DNA of 64,000 nt from an uncultured Lachnospiraceae bacterium (GCA_910583965.1 CAJUAE010000001.1:67251-131250); one strand, 5' to 3'. Counted from the first letter of the stretch, positions 52,624 to 61,234 are shown. Notes: a model not told the origin generated them from the sequence alone. Numbers and translations are program-made.

Positions 52624-52805
52624 GCAATTAATAAATATTATATAAGTGTTCTATTAAATACAATCATACAGACAAAGAATTTGTAATATATTAGTAATAT
52701 TTTTGGACGTAAAATGCATCTTTAATGCACGACAAATTGTAAAATATATAGACAAAGTATTGGGAAAAGAGTTGACAAGATGAAATAAGTATGTAATAAT
52801 TTCTT

Positions 52806-53021
52806 TATAGAAACAACAGTACACTAAAATAAAGATATTCGGATTCTTTTAGAAAGTTTTATTTATGTGAATTTTTAGTTGTGTAAAAAGGGATGGCTTC
52901 TCGGAAGCAAATAAGGGGAAATTATTATAGAGTGTTTTAATGTGTAAATATAGCTTTTAGAGAGGAATCAAGTGTAAAAGGAACAGTACAAAAAAAGGAT
53001 GTGTACATCCTTTTTTTGTAC
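52806..53021 (+). ncRNA. Candidate small RNA of unknown class
   Basis: Defined only by a promoter-like TTGACA..TAATAA just upstream and a perfect terminator at the end. It contains a small hairpin GCTTC-tcg-GAAGC near 52893-52905. 6S RNA was considered because of size, but I cannot see the long duplex with central bubble. Could instead be untranslated DNA with a terminator serving the minus-strand gene. Confidence 0.3.
52986..53021. terminator. Bidirectional terminator
   Basis: Arms GTACAAAAAAAGGATG and CATCCTTTTTTTGTAC (16 bp perfect) around TGTA. It can terminate the minus-strand gene at 53073 and any rightward small RNA. Confidence 0.8.
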
Positions 53022-53072
53022 TTCCATACATATGAGAATACAAAGGATTATGTGTTTAAAGTGATGTATATT

Positions 53073-53348
53073 TTAGAATGCATCATGTACATCGCCATAT
53101 TTAGTCATATTGCCAATTGTATTCTGGAATTTTGTCTCACGACTTACGGTGACTTGACTTGCCAAATCCATGTATTTGATGAAGATTTCCTCCACTGTCG
53201 TATTTTTTTCCTTTGCGATTTCCTCCATGATTGGTTTAAGTTTTTCTAACTGAAAAGAAACCTGTGTTTTTTGTGGGTCAAAATCTTTTAATACACGGTC
53301 AGCGTACTCATTAATGCGTTCTAATAGATTCTTATCTTCTTCCGTCAT
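53073..53348 (-). CDS. Hypothetical helical protein, 91 aa
   Basis: Not recognised. Highly charged and predicted all-helical by eye (EEDKNLLERINEYADRVLKDFD, LEKLKPIMEEIAKEKNTTVEEIFIKYMDLASQV), soluble, no Cys. The ribosome site on the minus strand is AGGAAAGG, well placed. The C-terminal tail TIGNMTKYGDVHDAF is polar. Stands alone between the putative small RNA and the ECF module; its terminator is the palindrome at 52986. Confidence 0.65.
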   Translation of the reverse strand: MTEEDKNLLERINEYADRVLKDFDPQKTQVSFQLEKLKPIMEEIAKEKNTTVEEIFIKYMDLASQVTVSRETKFQNTIGNMTKYGDVHDAF

Positions 53349-53539
53349 AATTTTTGTTTTCCTTTCCTAAATATTAATATCACAAAGAATTTATTTTGAA
53401 TAATTCTTTCGTAATTACTATAACATAATGTATTTTTATTGTCAAAAGCTGTTGTTATTTTATTTGATAATAATACAATTGCGTAATATGAATATGGTGT
53501 ACGCAATTAAAACAACTATTTTATAATTTAGAAAAAATT

Positions 53540-53569
53540 GCAACCAGTTCCATAAAAATCCTTCTTATA
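53540..53569 (+). promoter_or_regulatory. Possible ECF-dependent promoter for the sigma/serpin operon
   Basis: GCAACC at 53540-53545, about 15 bases, then CCTTCTTATAAAGAAAGG, which is itself an inverted repeat (CCTTCT/AGAAAGG). -35 elements with an AACC core are common for ECF factors; autoregulation is inferred. Confidence 0.35.
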
Positions 53570-53602
53570 AAGAAAGGGTTTAAAGATAAAGGAGGTTATC
53601 AT

Positions 53603-54160
53603 TTGGAAGATAATGAAATTATTGAATTATTTTGGCAACGTTCGCAGCAGGCAATTACAGAAACTGACTGTAAATATGGCGGACGGTTGCAAAATTTATC
53701 TATGAATATATTACATGATAGAGAAGACGCAGAAGAATGTGTAAATGATACATATCATGCGACATGGAATACACTTCCACCAAAGCGTCCTAATTATTTT
53801 TTTGCTTATCTGGCAAAACTTACACGTAATTTTTCTTTTGGAAAATATGATTATTATCATGCGCAAAAGCGATGTGTGACAGTAGTCGAATTGAGTGAAG
53901 AAATTGAAAATTGTATTCCAGCTCCAAATGATTTTGAGCAAAAGATGGATAGCGAGGAAATCGGGCGCATTATTAGTGATTTCTTATATCAACAGTCGAA
54001 GGAGATGCGAATGATTTTTGTACGCCGTTATTGGTATATGGATTCTGTCAAGGAAATTTCACAGTTATTCCATGTGAGTGAGAGTAAAGTAAAATCAATT
54101 TTGTTTCGTATGAGAAATAAATTGCGAGAACATTTGGAGGAAGGGGGTGTCCAGCTATGA
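53603..54160 (+). CDS. ECF-type RNA polymerase sigma factor
   Basis: A 185-aa sigma-70 family factor with sigma region 2 (LQNLSMNILHDREDAEECVNDTYHATWNTLPPKRPNYFFAYLAKLTRN) and region 4 (KEMRMIFVRRYWYMDSVKEISQLFHVSESKVKSILFRMRNKLREHL, a clear helix-turn-helix). The start is TTG at 53603, supported by an AGGAGG seven bases upstream. It overlaps by four bases the next gene, a membrane protein, as sigma/anti-sigma pairs do. This type is widespread in Lachnospiraceae; the signal is unknown. Confidence 0.9.
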   Translation: MEDNEIIELFWQRSQQAITETDCKYGGRLQNLSMNILHDREDAEECVNDTYHATWNTLPPKRPNYFFAYLAKLTRNFSFGKYDYYHAQKRCVTVVELSEEIENCIPAPNDFEQKMDSEEIGRIISDFLYQQSKEMRMIFVRRYWYMDSVKEISQLFHVSESKVKSILFRMRNKLREHLEEGGVQL

Positions 54161-55020
54161 GAGGAAAAGAGCTGTTAGAATGTATGGAATACATTGATGA
54201 TACACTTATAGAGGAAGCATTAAATCCGACAATTGTTTCGCATAAGAACAAACCTGTTCTTAAATGGAGTATGGCAGTTGCCTGTGCAGCAACAATTTCA
54301 GCAATAACATTTTGGTCCTATCAGAATGCAAATATGAATTTTAATAAAGAAGATATACAAATGGAACATACTGATATTAGCACGCAGGCAAATACAATAG
54401 ACAGTAATATGGACAAGAATGATGTTGGAAGATTGGCAGTGGAATCGGGAATGACAGAGATGGCAGAGGATGCGTTATCAACAGGTACAACATCTACGAC
54501 AAATAATAGTCCATTGGTAGATGCAAAATCACAAAGTATGGAGGATAAGGCAGCACAAAAATCAAATTTCGCACATTGGGAAGCACAAGAAGAAACAGAA
54601 TCTGCATATAAGGTTATTCGTGAATATTATGGAGAGAAGGAGGCATTAGAATATTGTTATTCAGTGCCAGAGAAAGGAGCAATTCTTTGTTATTATTATT
54701 TACAGGAAACGATAAATTATTATACAACACAGGAGAATACGACAGATATAACAGATAGCACAATTTATGCATATCAAGTAGCGATTGATATTTATGGGGA
54801 TATAGAAACAGCGAACGGAACACAGTATGAAGACTTATATCATTCAAATGTTGGGAATTTATTGATCGAACAGGAATACAGGCGTTTAATTGATTTGGGA
54901 TACGCAGTAAGATTGTCTGAAGATTTTCAGTTGACAGGAATTTTTACTAAGGCAGAAATTGATACTTTTTTGACATCACCAGAGTATGGCTATGTTTTTC
55001 GATTTGAAAACGAATCATAA
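54157..55020 (+). CDS. Membrane protein, probable anti-sigma factor
   Basis: A 287-aa protein with a short cytoplasmic N-terminal segment (MRGKELLECMEYIDDTLIEEALN), one membrane helix (about residues 39-55, WSMAVACAATISAITFW) and an extracytoplasmic domain of about 230 residues with no recognised family. Overlap with the sigma gene and topology fit an anti-sigma factor, and the N-terminal LEAMEYIDDxLIEEA motif is the usual start of such partners in Clostridia. No zinc-binding HxxxCxxC is present, so it is not a ZAS-type protein. Six bases before the serpin operon members. Confidence 0.75.
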   Translation: MRGKELLECMEYIDDTLIEEALNPTIVSHKNKPVLKWSMAVACAATISAITFWSYQNANMNFNKEDIQMEHTDISTQANTIDSNMDKNDVGRLAVESGMTEMAEDALSTGTTSTTNNSPLVDAKSQSMEDKAAQKSNFAHWEAQEETESAYKVIREYYGEKEALEYCYSVPEKGAILCYYYLQETINYYTTQENTTDITDSTIYAYQVAIDIYGDIETANGTQYEDLYHSNVGNLLIEQEYRRLIDLGYAVRLSEDFQLTGIFTKAEIDTFLTSPEYGYVFRFENES

Positions 55021-55046
55021 AATATATGAAAAGAGGAGATAAAATT

Positions 55047-56363
55047 ATGGTAAAAAAGGGAATATTTATCATTATTACAGTTATTGCGGTAGTCTGTGTC
55101 TTTAGTGCATGTGCTCGCAAAGCAGAAAAGATGTCTGTTGTGCCAGAAACAGAAGAAAAAAAGAACGACAGTTTAGAAGCTGAATCAATACCTTCAACAG
55201 AAAATATAACCCAAAGTGTTTGCATTGACTATACGATTGAATCTTATAAAAATGTTCAGAAATTTGCATACGATTTGTTTGCACAGCATATAGATAGCGA
55301 AAATCCAGTACTTTCGCCAGTATCGGCATATTTGGCACTCTCCATGGCAGGGTGTGGGGCAGAAGGAACCACCAAAGAAGAATTTTACAATGTACTTGGC
55401 AATGATTTGCTGTCATTATCCGATGACATGATGAATCGCTTTTTGGCAACAGGAAATATATTGAATTTGTCGATTGCTAATTCTGCGTGGATTGACGATG
55501 CGTTTGTTGCGAATGATACATGGCTTGGAACGGTAAAATCTTTAATGGATGCAGAGATATTTCAAGAAGATCTTTCCACAGAACAAACAATGAATAAAGT
55601 AAATAGTTGGATAAATGATAAGACAAATGGACTAATTGATATAATGTTATCAGAACCATTAACAGAACAGACTCGTCTTGCACTGTTAAATACAGTATAT
55701 TTTAAAGGAAAGTGGGAAGTGCCATTTGAATCACAAAATACACAGAGTGAAGTATTTTATCTGCAAAAGGAACAAGAGAAAGAAAAGCAAGTTGACATGA
55801 TGAATTTGTATTTGACAGAGCTAGAATATCTTTCTAATGACTTTATGGAGGGGGTTTTGCTGCCTTATCAGAAAAGTGATGAAAATAGCAATAATTCATT
55901 CGCATTTATCGCATTAAAACCAACAGGAGAAAGTGACATTAGAGAAGTCTATCAAAAATTGACCGATGAAGTCATATCAGATATTCTAGTCAATAGACAG
56001 ACTGAAACAGTCAACCTAAAACTTCCGAAATTTGAGGTGACTTTTGATAAAAAATTAAACGAAAGTTTAATAAATATGGGGCTATCGGAATGCTTTAATG
56101 AAGGGAAAGCTAATTTTGAACAATTGGGTAAAACAATTCACAATGATACACTTTATATTAATCTGATTCGTCAGAAGGCAAAAATTATTGTAGATGAGGA
56201 AGGAACAGAGGCGGCGGCTGCAACAGAAGTTTTAATGATGGCTCGTGGCGTAATGATAACAGATTCAAAAGAGTTATATTTTAATGAACCATTTATTTAT
56301 ATTATTATGGATATGGAAACAGAAGTTCCGTTGTTTGTAGGAATATTAGATAATCCTATTTAA
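55047..56363 (+). CDS. Serpin, surface lipoprotein
   Basis: A serine protease inhibitor of 438 aa. Lipoprotein signal ending in the lipobox FSAC (Cys22) places it on the cell surface. The serpin core is complete: NPVLSPVSAYLALSMAGCGAEGTT, NTVYFKGKWEVPF (shutter region), and the C-terminal FNEPFIYIIMD. The reactive loop hinge EEGTEAAAATEV (384-395) has the small residues needed for strand insertion, so it should be inhibitory. Counting P17 from E384 puts P1 at Arg400, predicting trypsin-like proteases as targets. GAGGAG precedes ATG 55047; part of the ECF operon. Confidence 0.92.
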   Translation: MVKKGIFIIITVIAVVCVFSACARKAEKMSVVPETEEKKNDSLEAESIPSTENITQSVCIDYTIESYKNVQKFAYDLFAQHIDSENPVLSPVSAYLALSMAGCGAEGTTKEEFYNVLGNDLLSLSDDMMNRFLATGNILNLSIANSAWIDDAFVANDTWLGTVKSLMDAEIFQEDLSTEQTMNKVNSWINDKTNGLIDIMLSEPLTEQTRLALLNTVYFKGKWEVPFESQNTQSEVFYLQKEQEKEKQVDMMNLYLTELEYLSNDFMEGVLLPYQKSDENSNNSFAFIALKPTGESDIREVYQKLTDEVISDILVNRQTETVNLKLPKFEVTFDKKLNESLINMGLSECFNEGKANFEQLGKTIHNDTLYINLIRQKAKIIVDEEGTEAAAATEVLMMARGVMITDSKELYFNEPFIYIIMDMETEVPLFVGILDNPI

Positions 56364-56438
56364 TATGCTTGTATGTGTGAGAGATTTGGTGTAAAGTTTA
56401 AGATACTAAGAAATTTTAAGAGAGAGGAAGAAAAATAG

Positions 56439-57656
56439 ATGGCGTTTTTAAAACCAGATCTACAAAAAACTTATGAGAGTGTTCAAAAGTTTGGATATGA
56501 TTTGTTTCGGCAGAATATGCAAGAAAAAAATCCCATATTGTCACCCTTATCAGTATATTTGACGCTTGCTATGGCAGGATGTGGAGCAGATGGGACAACA
56601 AAAGCAGAATTTATAAAGGTGCTTGGAGATAATATGTCGTCACTTTCTGCGGATATTATAAACATATTTTCTGTAAAAGAAGAAGATATGAATTTATCGA
56701 TTGCTAATTCTGCGTGGATTGATCGGAAATTTACTGTGAACGAGACGTGGACAAATACTATAAAATCATTGATGGGTGCAGACGTATTTTTGACGGAACT
56801 TCCATCTTATGAGACGATGAACAATATTAATCGTTGGGTTGCTATGCAAACAAATGGATTGATTGACCAAATGCTTACAGAACCATTAGAACCAAAAGAG
56901 CGCATTAGGCTTGCACTTTTTAATACAATTTATTTTAAGGGAAAATGGGAGAATCCTTTTAAAGCATCTGATACACACAAAGAAGACTTTTATGTGTTAG
57001 ATGAAGGAAAAGAAAATTGCTTGAGAAGACGCTCTATACAGGTTGATATGATGCGGAATAAAACAGCAGAACTAGAATATGTGTCAAATGATTTTGCAGA
57101 GGGGGTTATTTTACCCTATCTTACAAATCAGAGAATGCATTTTGGATTTTCTGATTGTCAGAATACAGGAAAAGAACACTGTAAAAGATTAGGATTTTTC
57201 GCATTGAAACCAAAAACAAGATACTCAGTTCGAGATGTTTATAATAAATTGAGCAAATGTATCATACATAAGATGTTATCAAATAGAAAGTGGGAATCTA
57301 TTGATTTAAAACTTCCTAAGTTTAAGAGTACATTTGATGTAAACTTGGTTGAAAGTCTTACAAAAATTGGACTAACAGAATGTTTTAATGAAAATAAGGC
57401 AAATCTTTCTCTAATGGGAAAGGATGCAATAACAGGGAGTACTTTATTTGTTAGCCTTGTCAGACAAAATGCGGTTCTTAAAGTAGACGAGGAGGGCACT
57501 GAAGCGGCGGCATCAACAGAACTTCTGGGATGTTTAAGGGCAATGTTAAGACCACAAAAAGAGTTATATTTTAATGAACCATTTTTGTATATGATTTTGG
57601 ATATGGAGAGAGAACTCCCACTATTTATTGGAATATTGGACAATCCTGAGGCATAA
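56439..57656 (+). CDS. Serpin without signal peptide
   Basis: A 405-aa serpin, about 50 percent alike by eye to the preceding one (NTIYFKGKWENPF, FNEPFLYMILDMERELPLF). It has no signal peptide or lipobox, so it appears cytoplasmic. Hinge EEGTEAAASTEL (351-362) is inhibitory in type and P1 counts to Arg367 (LGCLRA). It carries several extra Cys residues and an insertion around residues 190-205 (CLRRRSIQV). Tandem duplication followed by loss of the signal is the likely origin. AGAGAGG precedes the ATG; 75 bases after the first serpin. Confidence 0.92.
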   Translation: MAFLKPDLQKTYESVQKFGYDLFRQNMQEKNPILSPLSVYLTLAMAGCGADGTTKAEFIKVLGDNMSSLSADIINIFSVKEEDMNLSIANSAWIDRKFTVNETWTNTIKSLMGADVFLTELPSYETMNNINRWVAMQTNGLIDQMLTEPLEPKERIRLALFNTIYFKGKWENPFKASDTHKEDFYVLDEGKENCLRRRSIQVDMMRNKTAELEYVSNDFAEGVILPYLTNQRMHFGFSDCQNTGKEHCKRLGFFALKPKTRYSVRDVYNKLSKCIIHKMLSNRKWESIDLKLPKFKSTFDVNLVESLTKIGLTECFNENKANLSLMGKDAITGSTLFVSLVRQNAVLKVDEEGTEAAASTELLGCLRAMLRPQKELYFNEPFLYMILDMERELPLFIGILDNPEA

Positions 57657-57760
57657 TGAACTTTAAATTTTTATTTTTATCTTCTTTTAATTGGTGCAAA
57701 TATCTGTTAGAATGTTAAAGTATGTTTGAAATAGAGAATTTCGCTTAGGAGGAATAACAG

Positions 57761-59002
57761 ATGGCAGTTATCAGACCATTTCGCGCTTACAGACCAAAAA
57801 AAGGATTGGAAGATAAAATAGCAGCACTTCCATATGATGTTTACAATCGGGAGGAGGCATGTGCAGCGGTAAAAAACAATCCGCTCTCTTTTCTAAATAT
57901 TGACCGAGCAGAGACACAATTTGATAAAAGTGTAGATACCTACGCTGATGAGGTCTATCAAAAAGCACATGATATGCTTTGGGATAAAATTTATGACGGA
58001 ACATTCATTCGGGAAGACAAACCAATTTACTATATTTATGAGCTTACAATGAATGGGCGTGTTCAAACAGGAATTGTCGCATGTGCAAGTATAGATGATT
58101 ATCAGAATCAAGTAATTAAAAAGCATGAAAATACACGTGCAGACAAAGAACTTGATCGGATTCGTCATGTCGCGACTTGCGAGGCACAGACAGGACCTAT
58201 TTTTCTAGCATACAGGGCAGATGATACAATACAGTCAGTGATAACAAAAATTAAAAATCAATCAGCTCTTTATGATTTTACATCAGAGGATGGAATTGTA
58301 CATAGAGTTTGGTGTATTAGTGCTCAAGATGAGATTACTACGATACAACAAGCATTTGAAAGAATTTCACAGATTTATATTGCAGATGGGCATCATCGTT
58401 GTGCATCCGCGGTTAAAGTAGGTTTAACAAAGCGAGAAGAATATCCTGACTATACAGGAGTAGAAGAATTTAATTATTTTTTGTCAGTTTTATTTGCGGA
58501 TGAAGAATTGATGATTATGGACTATAACCGAGTTGTAAAAGATTTAAATGCGCTTTCTGCAATGCAATTTTTGGATGCTGTCAGCAAAATTTATACAATT
58601 GTTGCGAAAAGTACAACTTGCCAAAAGCCTACACAAAAAGGGCAGATTTCCATGTTGTTGGAGGATATATGGTATCTGCTGGAGGTAAAGCCTGAATATC
58701 AAAGTGATGACCCTGTAGATGGACTTGATGTGGCAATCCTTCAAAATTATATATTGGCACCAATTCTTGACATTCAAGATCCAAAGACCAACCAACGGAT
58801 TGATTTTGTGGGAGGTATTAGAGGAATTGAGGAACTTGAGCGACGCGTGAAAACAGATTGTAAAGTAGCATTTGCAATGTATCCAACTTCAATTCATGAG
58901 CTTTTTCGTGTTGCTGATGCAAATATGCTCATGCCACCAAAGTCTACTTGGTTTGAGCCAAAACTTCGGAGTGGATTGTTTATTCATGCGATTAACGATT
59001 AA
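57761..59002 (+). CDS. DUF1015 family protein
   Basis: A 413-aa protein of the DUF1015 family: starts MAVIRPFRAYRPKKGLEDKIAALPYDVYNREEA, and carries YIADGHHRCASA (His-His-Arg motif), KHENTRADKELDRI and a C-terminal FAMYPTSIHELFRVADANMLMPPKSTWFEPKLRSGLFIH. The conserved polar motifs suggest an enzyme but none is proven to my knowledge. In related Clostridia it is typically encoded next to serA/serC, so it may support serine metabolism; here the serpin island intervenes. GGAGGA precedes the ATG. Confidence 0.92.
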   Translation: MAVIRPFRAYRPKKGLEDKIAALPYDVYNREEACAAVKNNPLSFLNIDRAETQFDKSVDTYADEVYQKAHDMLWDKIYDGTFIREDKPIYYIYELTMNGRVQTGIVACASIDDYQNQVIKKHENTRADKELDRIRHVATCEAQTGPIFLAYRADDTIQSVITKIKNQSALYDFTSEDGIVHRVWCISAQDEITTIQQAFERISQIYIADGHHRCASAVKVGLTKREEYPDYTGVEEFNYFLSVLFADEELMIMDYNRVVKDLNALSAMQFLDAVSKIYTIVAKSTTCQKPTQKGQISMLLEDIWYLLEVKPEYQSDDPVDGLDVAILQNYILAPILDIQDPKTNQRIDFVGGIRGIEELERRVKTDCKVAFAMYPTSIHELFRVADANMLMPPKSTWFEPKLRSGLFIHAIND

Positions 59003-59085
59003 TTGTCGAATGTTAGATATAAGAGAACAAGTTGGTATGTCCTTTGGGATTGTATCATATGATATACGAATGGATGGGAAAGAAT

Positions 59086-59970
59086 ATGCTGTTGAATGAA
59101 ATGGAATTAGATATTGACCAAATAACAGAAAATCTAAATGCTTTTGAAAAGTTTCTTGATACATTACCAGAGAAAGTACTTGGTCTTGGTGTTAGAGTAC
59201 TGTTTGCCGCAATTTTGTTTTTTGTGGGCTCCAAGTTGATTAAATTGACACGGAGAATAACAAAACGGTCACTTCAGCGAGCGAATGTGGAAACGGGTGT
59301 TATTCAATTTCTTGACGGATTGATTAAGGCGTCGTTATATGGAATTTTAGTGCTGATAATTGCAGGTAATTTTGGGTTTGATGCGACAAGTGTGATTGCG
59401 CTTGTCGGATCTGCTGGTGTGACAATCGGTCTTGCGTTGCAAGGGTGTTTAAGTAATCTTGCGGGTGGTGTATTAATTCTTTTACTCAAACCTTTTCGCG
59501 TGGGTGACTTTATCACAGAATCTGGTTTAGGAACAGAGGGGACTGTGAAAGAGATTGGAATTATTTATACAAAGCTTATGACTACAGATGGTAAAGTGGT
59601 GGTTTTGCCAAATGGTAGTTTGGCAAACAGTTCGATTACCAATGCAACAGATACACCAGTTCGGCGTGTAGATCTTATAATTGGTATTTCATATGATGCT
59701 GATATTAAATCTGCAAAAGAAACGCTTCAAAAAGTAATGGACAATGATGTGGATATTCTTCATAATGAACCCAAAATTGTGTATGTAAATGCGCTTGCAG
59801 ACAGCGCAGTAGAGTTAGGAATGCGTTGTTTTTGTGAGAATCCAAAGTATTGGGAGGTGCGTTGGCGCTTGCTTGAAAGTGTAAAAAATGCATTAGACGA
59901 TGCCGATATTGAGATTCCATATCAACAGTTATCGATTCATATGGAACAAGTAGCTGACACAAAAGGTTAA
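59086..59970 (+). CDS. Small-conductance mechanosensitive channel (MscS family)
   Basis: A 295-aa channel. Transmembrane segments about 38-58, 75-100 and 105-130, the last forming the pore with the conserved Gly/Ala-rich stretch VGSAGVTIGLALQGCLSNLAGGVLILLLKPF, then the cytoplasmic beta domain (VGDFITESGLGTEGTVKEIGIIYTKLMTTDGKVVVLPNG). It opens on hypo-osmotic shock. Several in-frame starts exist; the ATG at 59086 with GGGAAAG just upstream is chosen. It follows DUF1015 closely. Confidence 0.9.
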   Translation: MLLNEMELDIDQITENLNAFEKFLDTLPEKVLGLGVRVLFAAILFFVGSKLIKLTRRITKRSLQRANVETGVIQFLDGLIKASLYGILVLIIAGNFGFDATSVIALVGSAGVTIGLALQGCLSNLAGGVLILLLKPFRVGDFITESGLGTEGTVKEIGIIYTKLMTTDGKVVVLPNGSLANSSITNATDTPVRRVDLIIGISYDADIKSAKETLQKVMDNDVDILHNEPKIVYVNALADSAVELGMRCFCENPKYWEVRWRLLESVKNALDDADIEIPYQQLSIHMEQVADTKG

Positions 59971-60032
59971 TAGCAATATAACAAGTTACAATTCACACTT
60001 AATGTCATTTTTGGAAAAGATTAAAAAAGTAC

Positions 60033-60061
60033 TTTACAAAAAAAGATTTATCGACTATAAT
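60033..60061 (+). promoter_or_regulatory. tRNA-Thr promoter
   Basis: TTTACA (60033-60038), 17-base spacer, TATAAT (60056-60061), 29 bases ahead of the tRNA. Confidence 0.75.
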
Positions 60062-60090
60062 ATTTTTCGTGGTTGTAATTTTAAGACCAA

Positions 60091-60163
60091 GCTTCCATAG
60101 CGCAGTTGGTAGCGCAACTGATTCGTAATCAGTAGGTCGAGGGTTCGAGTCCCTTTGGAAGCT
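60091..60163 (+). tRNA. tRNA-Thr (anticodon CGT)
   Basis: Seven-base acceptor stem GCTTCCA/TGGAAGC, D arm with AGCGCAGTTGGTAGCGC, anticodon stem ACTGA/TCAGT with loop TTCGTAA (anticodon CGT, reading ACG), and T arm with GGGTTCGAGTCCC. The 3' CCA is not encoded. It stands alone with its own promoter and terminator. Confidence 0.95.
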
Positions 60164-60168
60164 TTTGT

Positions 60169-60196
60169 AAAGACGTAGTTTTATTGCGTCTTTTTA
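60169..60196 (+). terminator. Terminator after tRNA-Thr
   Basis: AAAGACG pairs with CGTCTTT, followed by TTATTTTT. Confidence 0.8.
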
Positions 60197-60198
60197 TT

Positions 60199-60364
60199 TT
60201 TATGCACACAGACGCAGAGAGGAAATAAGCAGTAAATGCTGCCCGCGTCCGGAGCGCGAGTAACTCGATTGCGCAGACCCGTGTAGAGGAAATAAGCCGT
60301 TAAGGCGGCATATGGGTCGCGCGGAAAGTAGGGGAAGATAAATCTCCTCTATTCGATTGTGTAT
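60199..60364 (+). repeat. R2 composite repeat, copy b (left boundary of the 60.4 kb cassette)
   Basis: In order: end TTTTATGCACACAG; hairpin GACGC/GCGTC enclosing AGAGGAAATA and AGCA-gtaaa-TGCT; GCGCGAGTAACTCG segment; hairpin GACCC/GGGTC enclosing AGAGGAAATA and GCC-gttaa-GGC; then the GTAGGGGAAGATAAAT/CTCCTCTATTC hairpin. The inner part (about 60251-60353) reappears inverted at 61079-61180. Confidence 0.8.
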
Positions 60365-60425
60365 GCAGATGTGTAGGAAATATACTATAACAGCAAAATA
60401 TAGGGTTATGACAAGGAATAAAAGT

Positions 60426-61067
60426 ATGAAATTTTTGTATGGAACAAGTAATCCAGCGAAATTATCTGCGATGAAAAAACGTTTGGAAAGTTTTAATAAT
60501 AAATATGGCATAGAGCTTATTGGATTAAAAGATTTAACTATGGAAATTCCAACACTGTTGGAAAACGGTTATACTCCATTGGAAAATGCGCATCAAAAAG
60601 CAATGACATATTATAAAACTTTTCATATATCAGTATTTTCTTGTGATTCAGGGTTGTATTTTGATAATGTACCTGAACAAGATCAGCCAGGAGTTTGCGT
60701 GCGGAGAGTGAATGGAAAGAATCTTACAGATGAGGAAATGATTGTACATTATTCGGGACTTGCACAAAAGTATAAAAATTTAACAGCCCGATATAAGAAT
60801 GCTATTTGTTTTGTCTATGATGATACACATTTATATGAAGCGATGGAACCATCTATGGAAAGTGAAAGGTTTATAATAGCTACAAAGCCCCATTCAACAA
60901 TACGAGAAAAAGGATTTCCAATTGATAGTCTCTCTATTGATATTAAGACTGGGAAGTATTTTTATGACCTGCCAGAAAAGAAATTGAGCCAAATGGCAGT
61001 AGAGGATGGTTTTTTGCAGTTTTTTGAACATATTATGATGGAAAATCAAGTAAGAAAATTATTTTGA
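60426..61067 (+). CDS. Ham1/RdgB-like non-canonical purine NTP pyrophosphatase
   Basis: Distant member of the XTP/dITP pyrophosphatase family, 213 aa, hydrolysing non-standard purine triphosphates to monophosphates. Motifs: MKFLYGTSNPAKLSAMKKRL (the family's A-T-x-N-x-x-K), ENGYTPLENAHQKAMTYY (catalytic E-N-A-x-x-K-A) and FSCDSGLYFDNVP..QPGVCVRRVNG (D-D-S-G-L equivalent). It diverges from RdgB in the C-terminal half, so substrate range is uncertain. The ATG at 60426 has AAGGAA upstream. The gene is bracketed by an inverted pair of R2 repeats and a terminator at 61235. Confidence 0.8.
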   Translation: MKFLYGTSNPAKLSAMKKRLESFNNKYGIELIGLKDLTMEIPTLLENGYTPLENAHQKAMTYYKTFHISVFSCDSGLYFDNVPEQDQPGVCVRRVNGKNLTDEEMIVHYSGLAQKYKNLTARYKNAICFVYDDTHLYEAMEPSMESERFIIATKPHSTIREKGFPIDSLSIDIKTGKYFYDLPEKKLSQMAVEDGFLQFFEHIMMENQVRKLF

Positions 61068-61074
61068 ATATTCA

Positions 61075-61233
61075 TATAATCGGGTAGAGAAGGTTTATCT
61101 TCCTCTACTCGCCGCGCGACCCATACGCCGCTTGAGCAGTCCTCTGTAAGGGTCTGTGCAAGCGAGTTACTCGCGCGCCGGGCACCCGTCAGCGAACCGA
61201 TAAAACGGTTTGATGACGGGTGCCTATGTGCAT
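61075..61233 (-). repeat. R2 composite repeat, copy c (inverted, right boundary)
   Basis: The reverse complement of copy b in order: CGGGTAGAGAAGG/CTTCCTCTACTCG hairpin, CGCGCGACCC..GGGTC module, GCGAGTTACTCGCGC, then a variant outer module (GGCACCCGTC/GACGGGTGCC around an ACCG-ataaaa-CGGT hairpin) and the end CTATGTGCATAAAAA, complementary in plan to the left end of copy b. Confidence 0.8.
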
Positions 61234-61234
61234 A

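Larger units (their letters stand above)
52558..53072. other. Long intergenic region with possible small RNA
   Basis: The 515-base gap has no credible gene. It contains the serA terminator, a candidate promoter at about 52772-52800 (TTGACA, 16 bases, TAATAA) and a strong bidirectional terminator at 52986-53021. The 220 bases between promoter and terminator (about 52806-53021) have no convincing ORF or known RNA signature and are a candidate noncoding transcript. Confidence 0.5.

Noticed and set aside
53073..53348. Antitoxin partner for the HipA-like protein or the ECF module
   Set aside because: It is far from the HipA-like gene, on the opposite strand from the ECF genes, and shows no helix-turn-helix.
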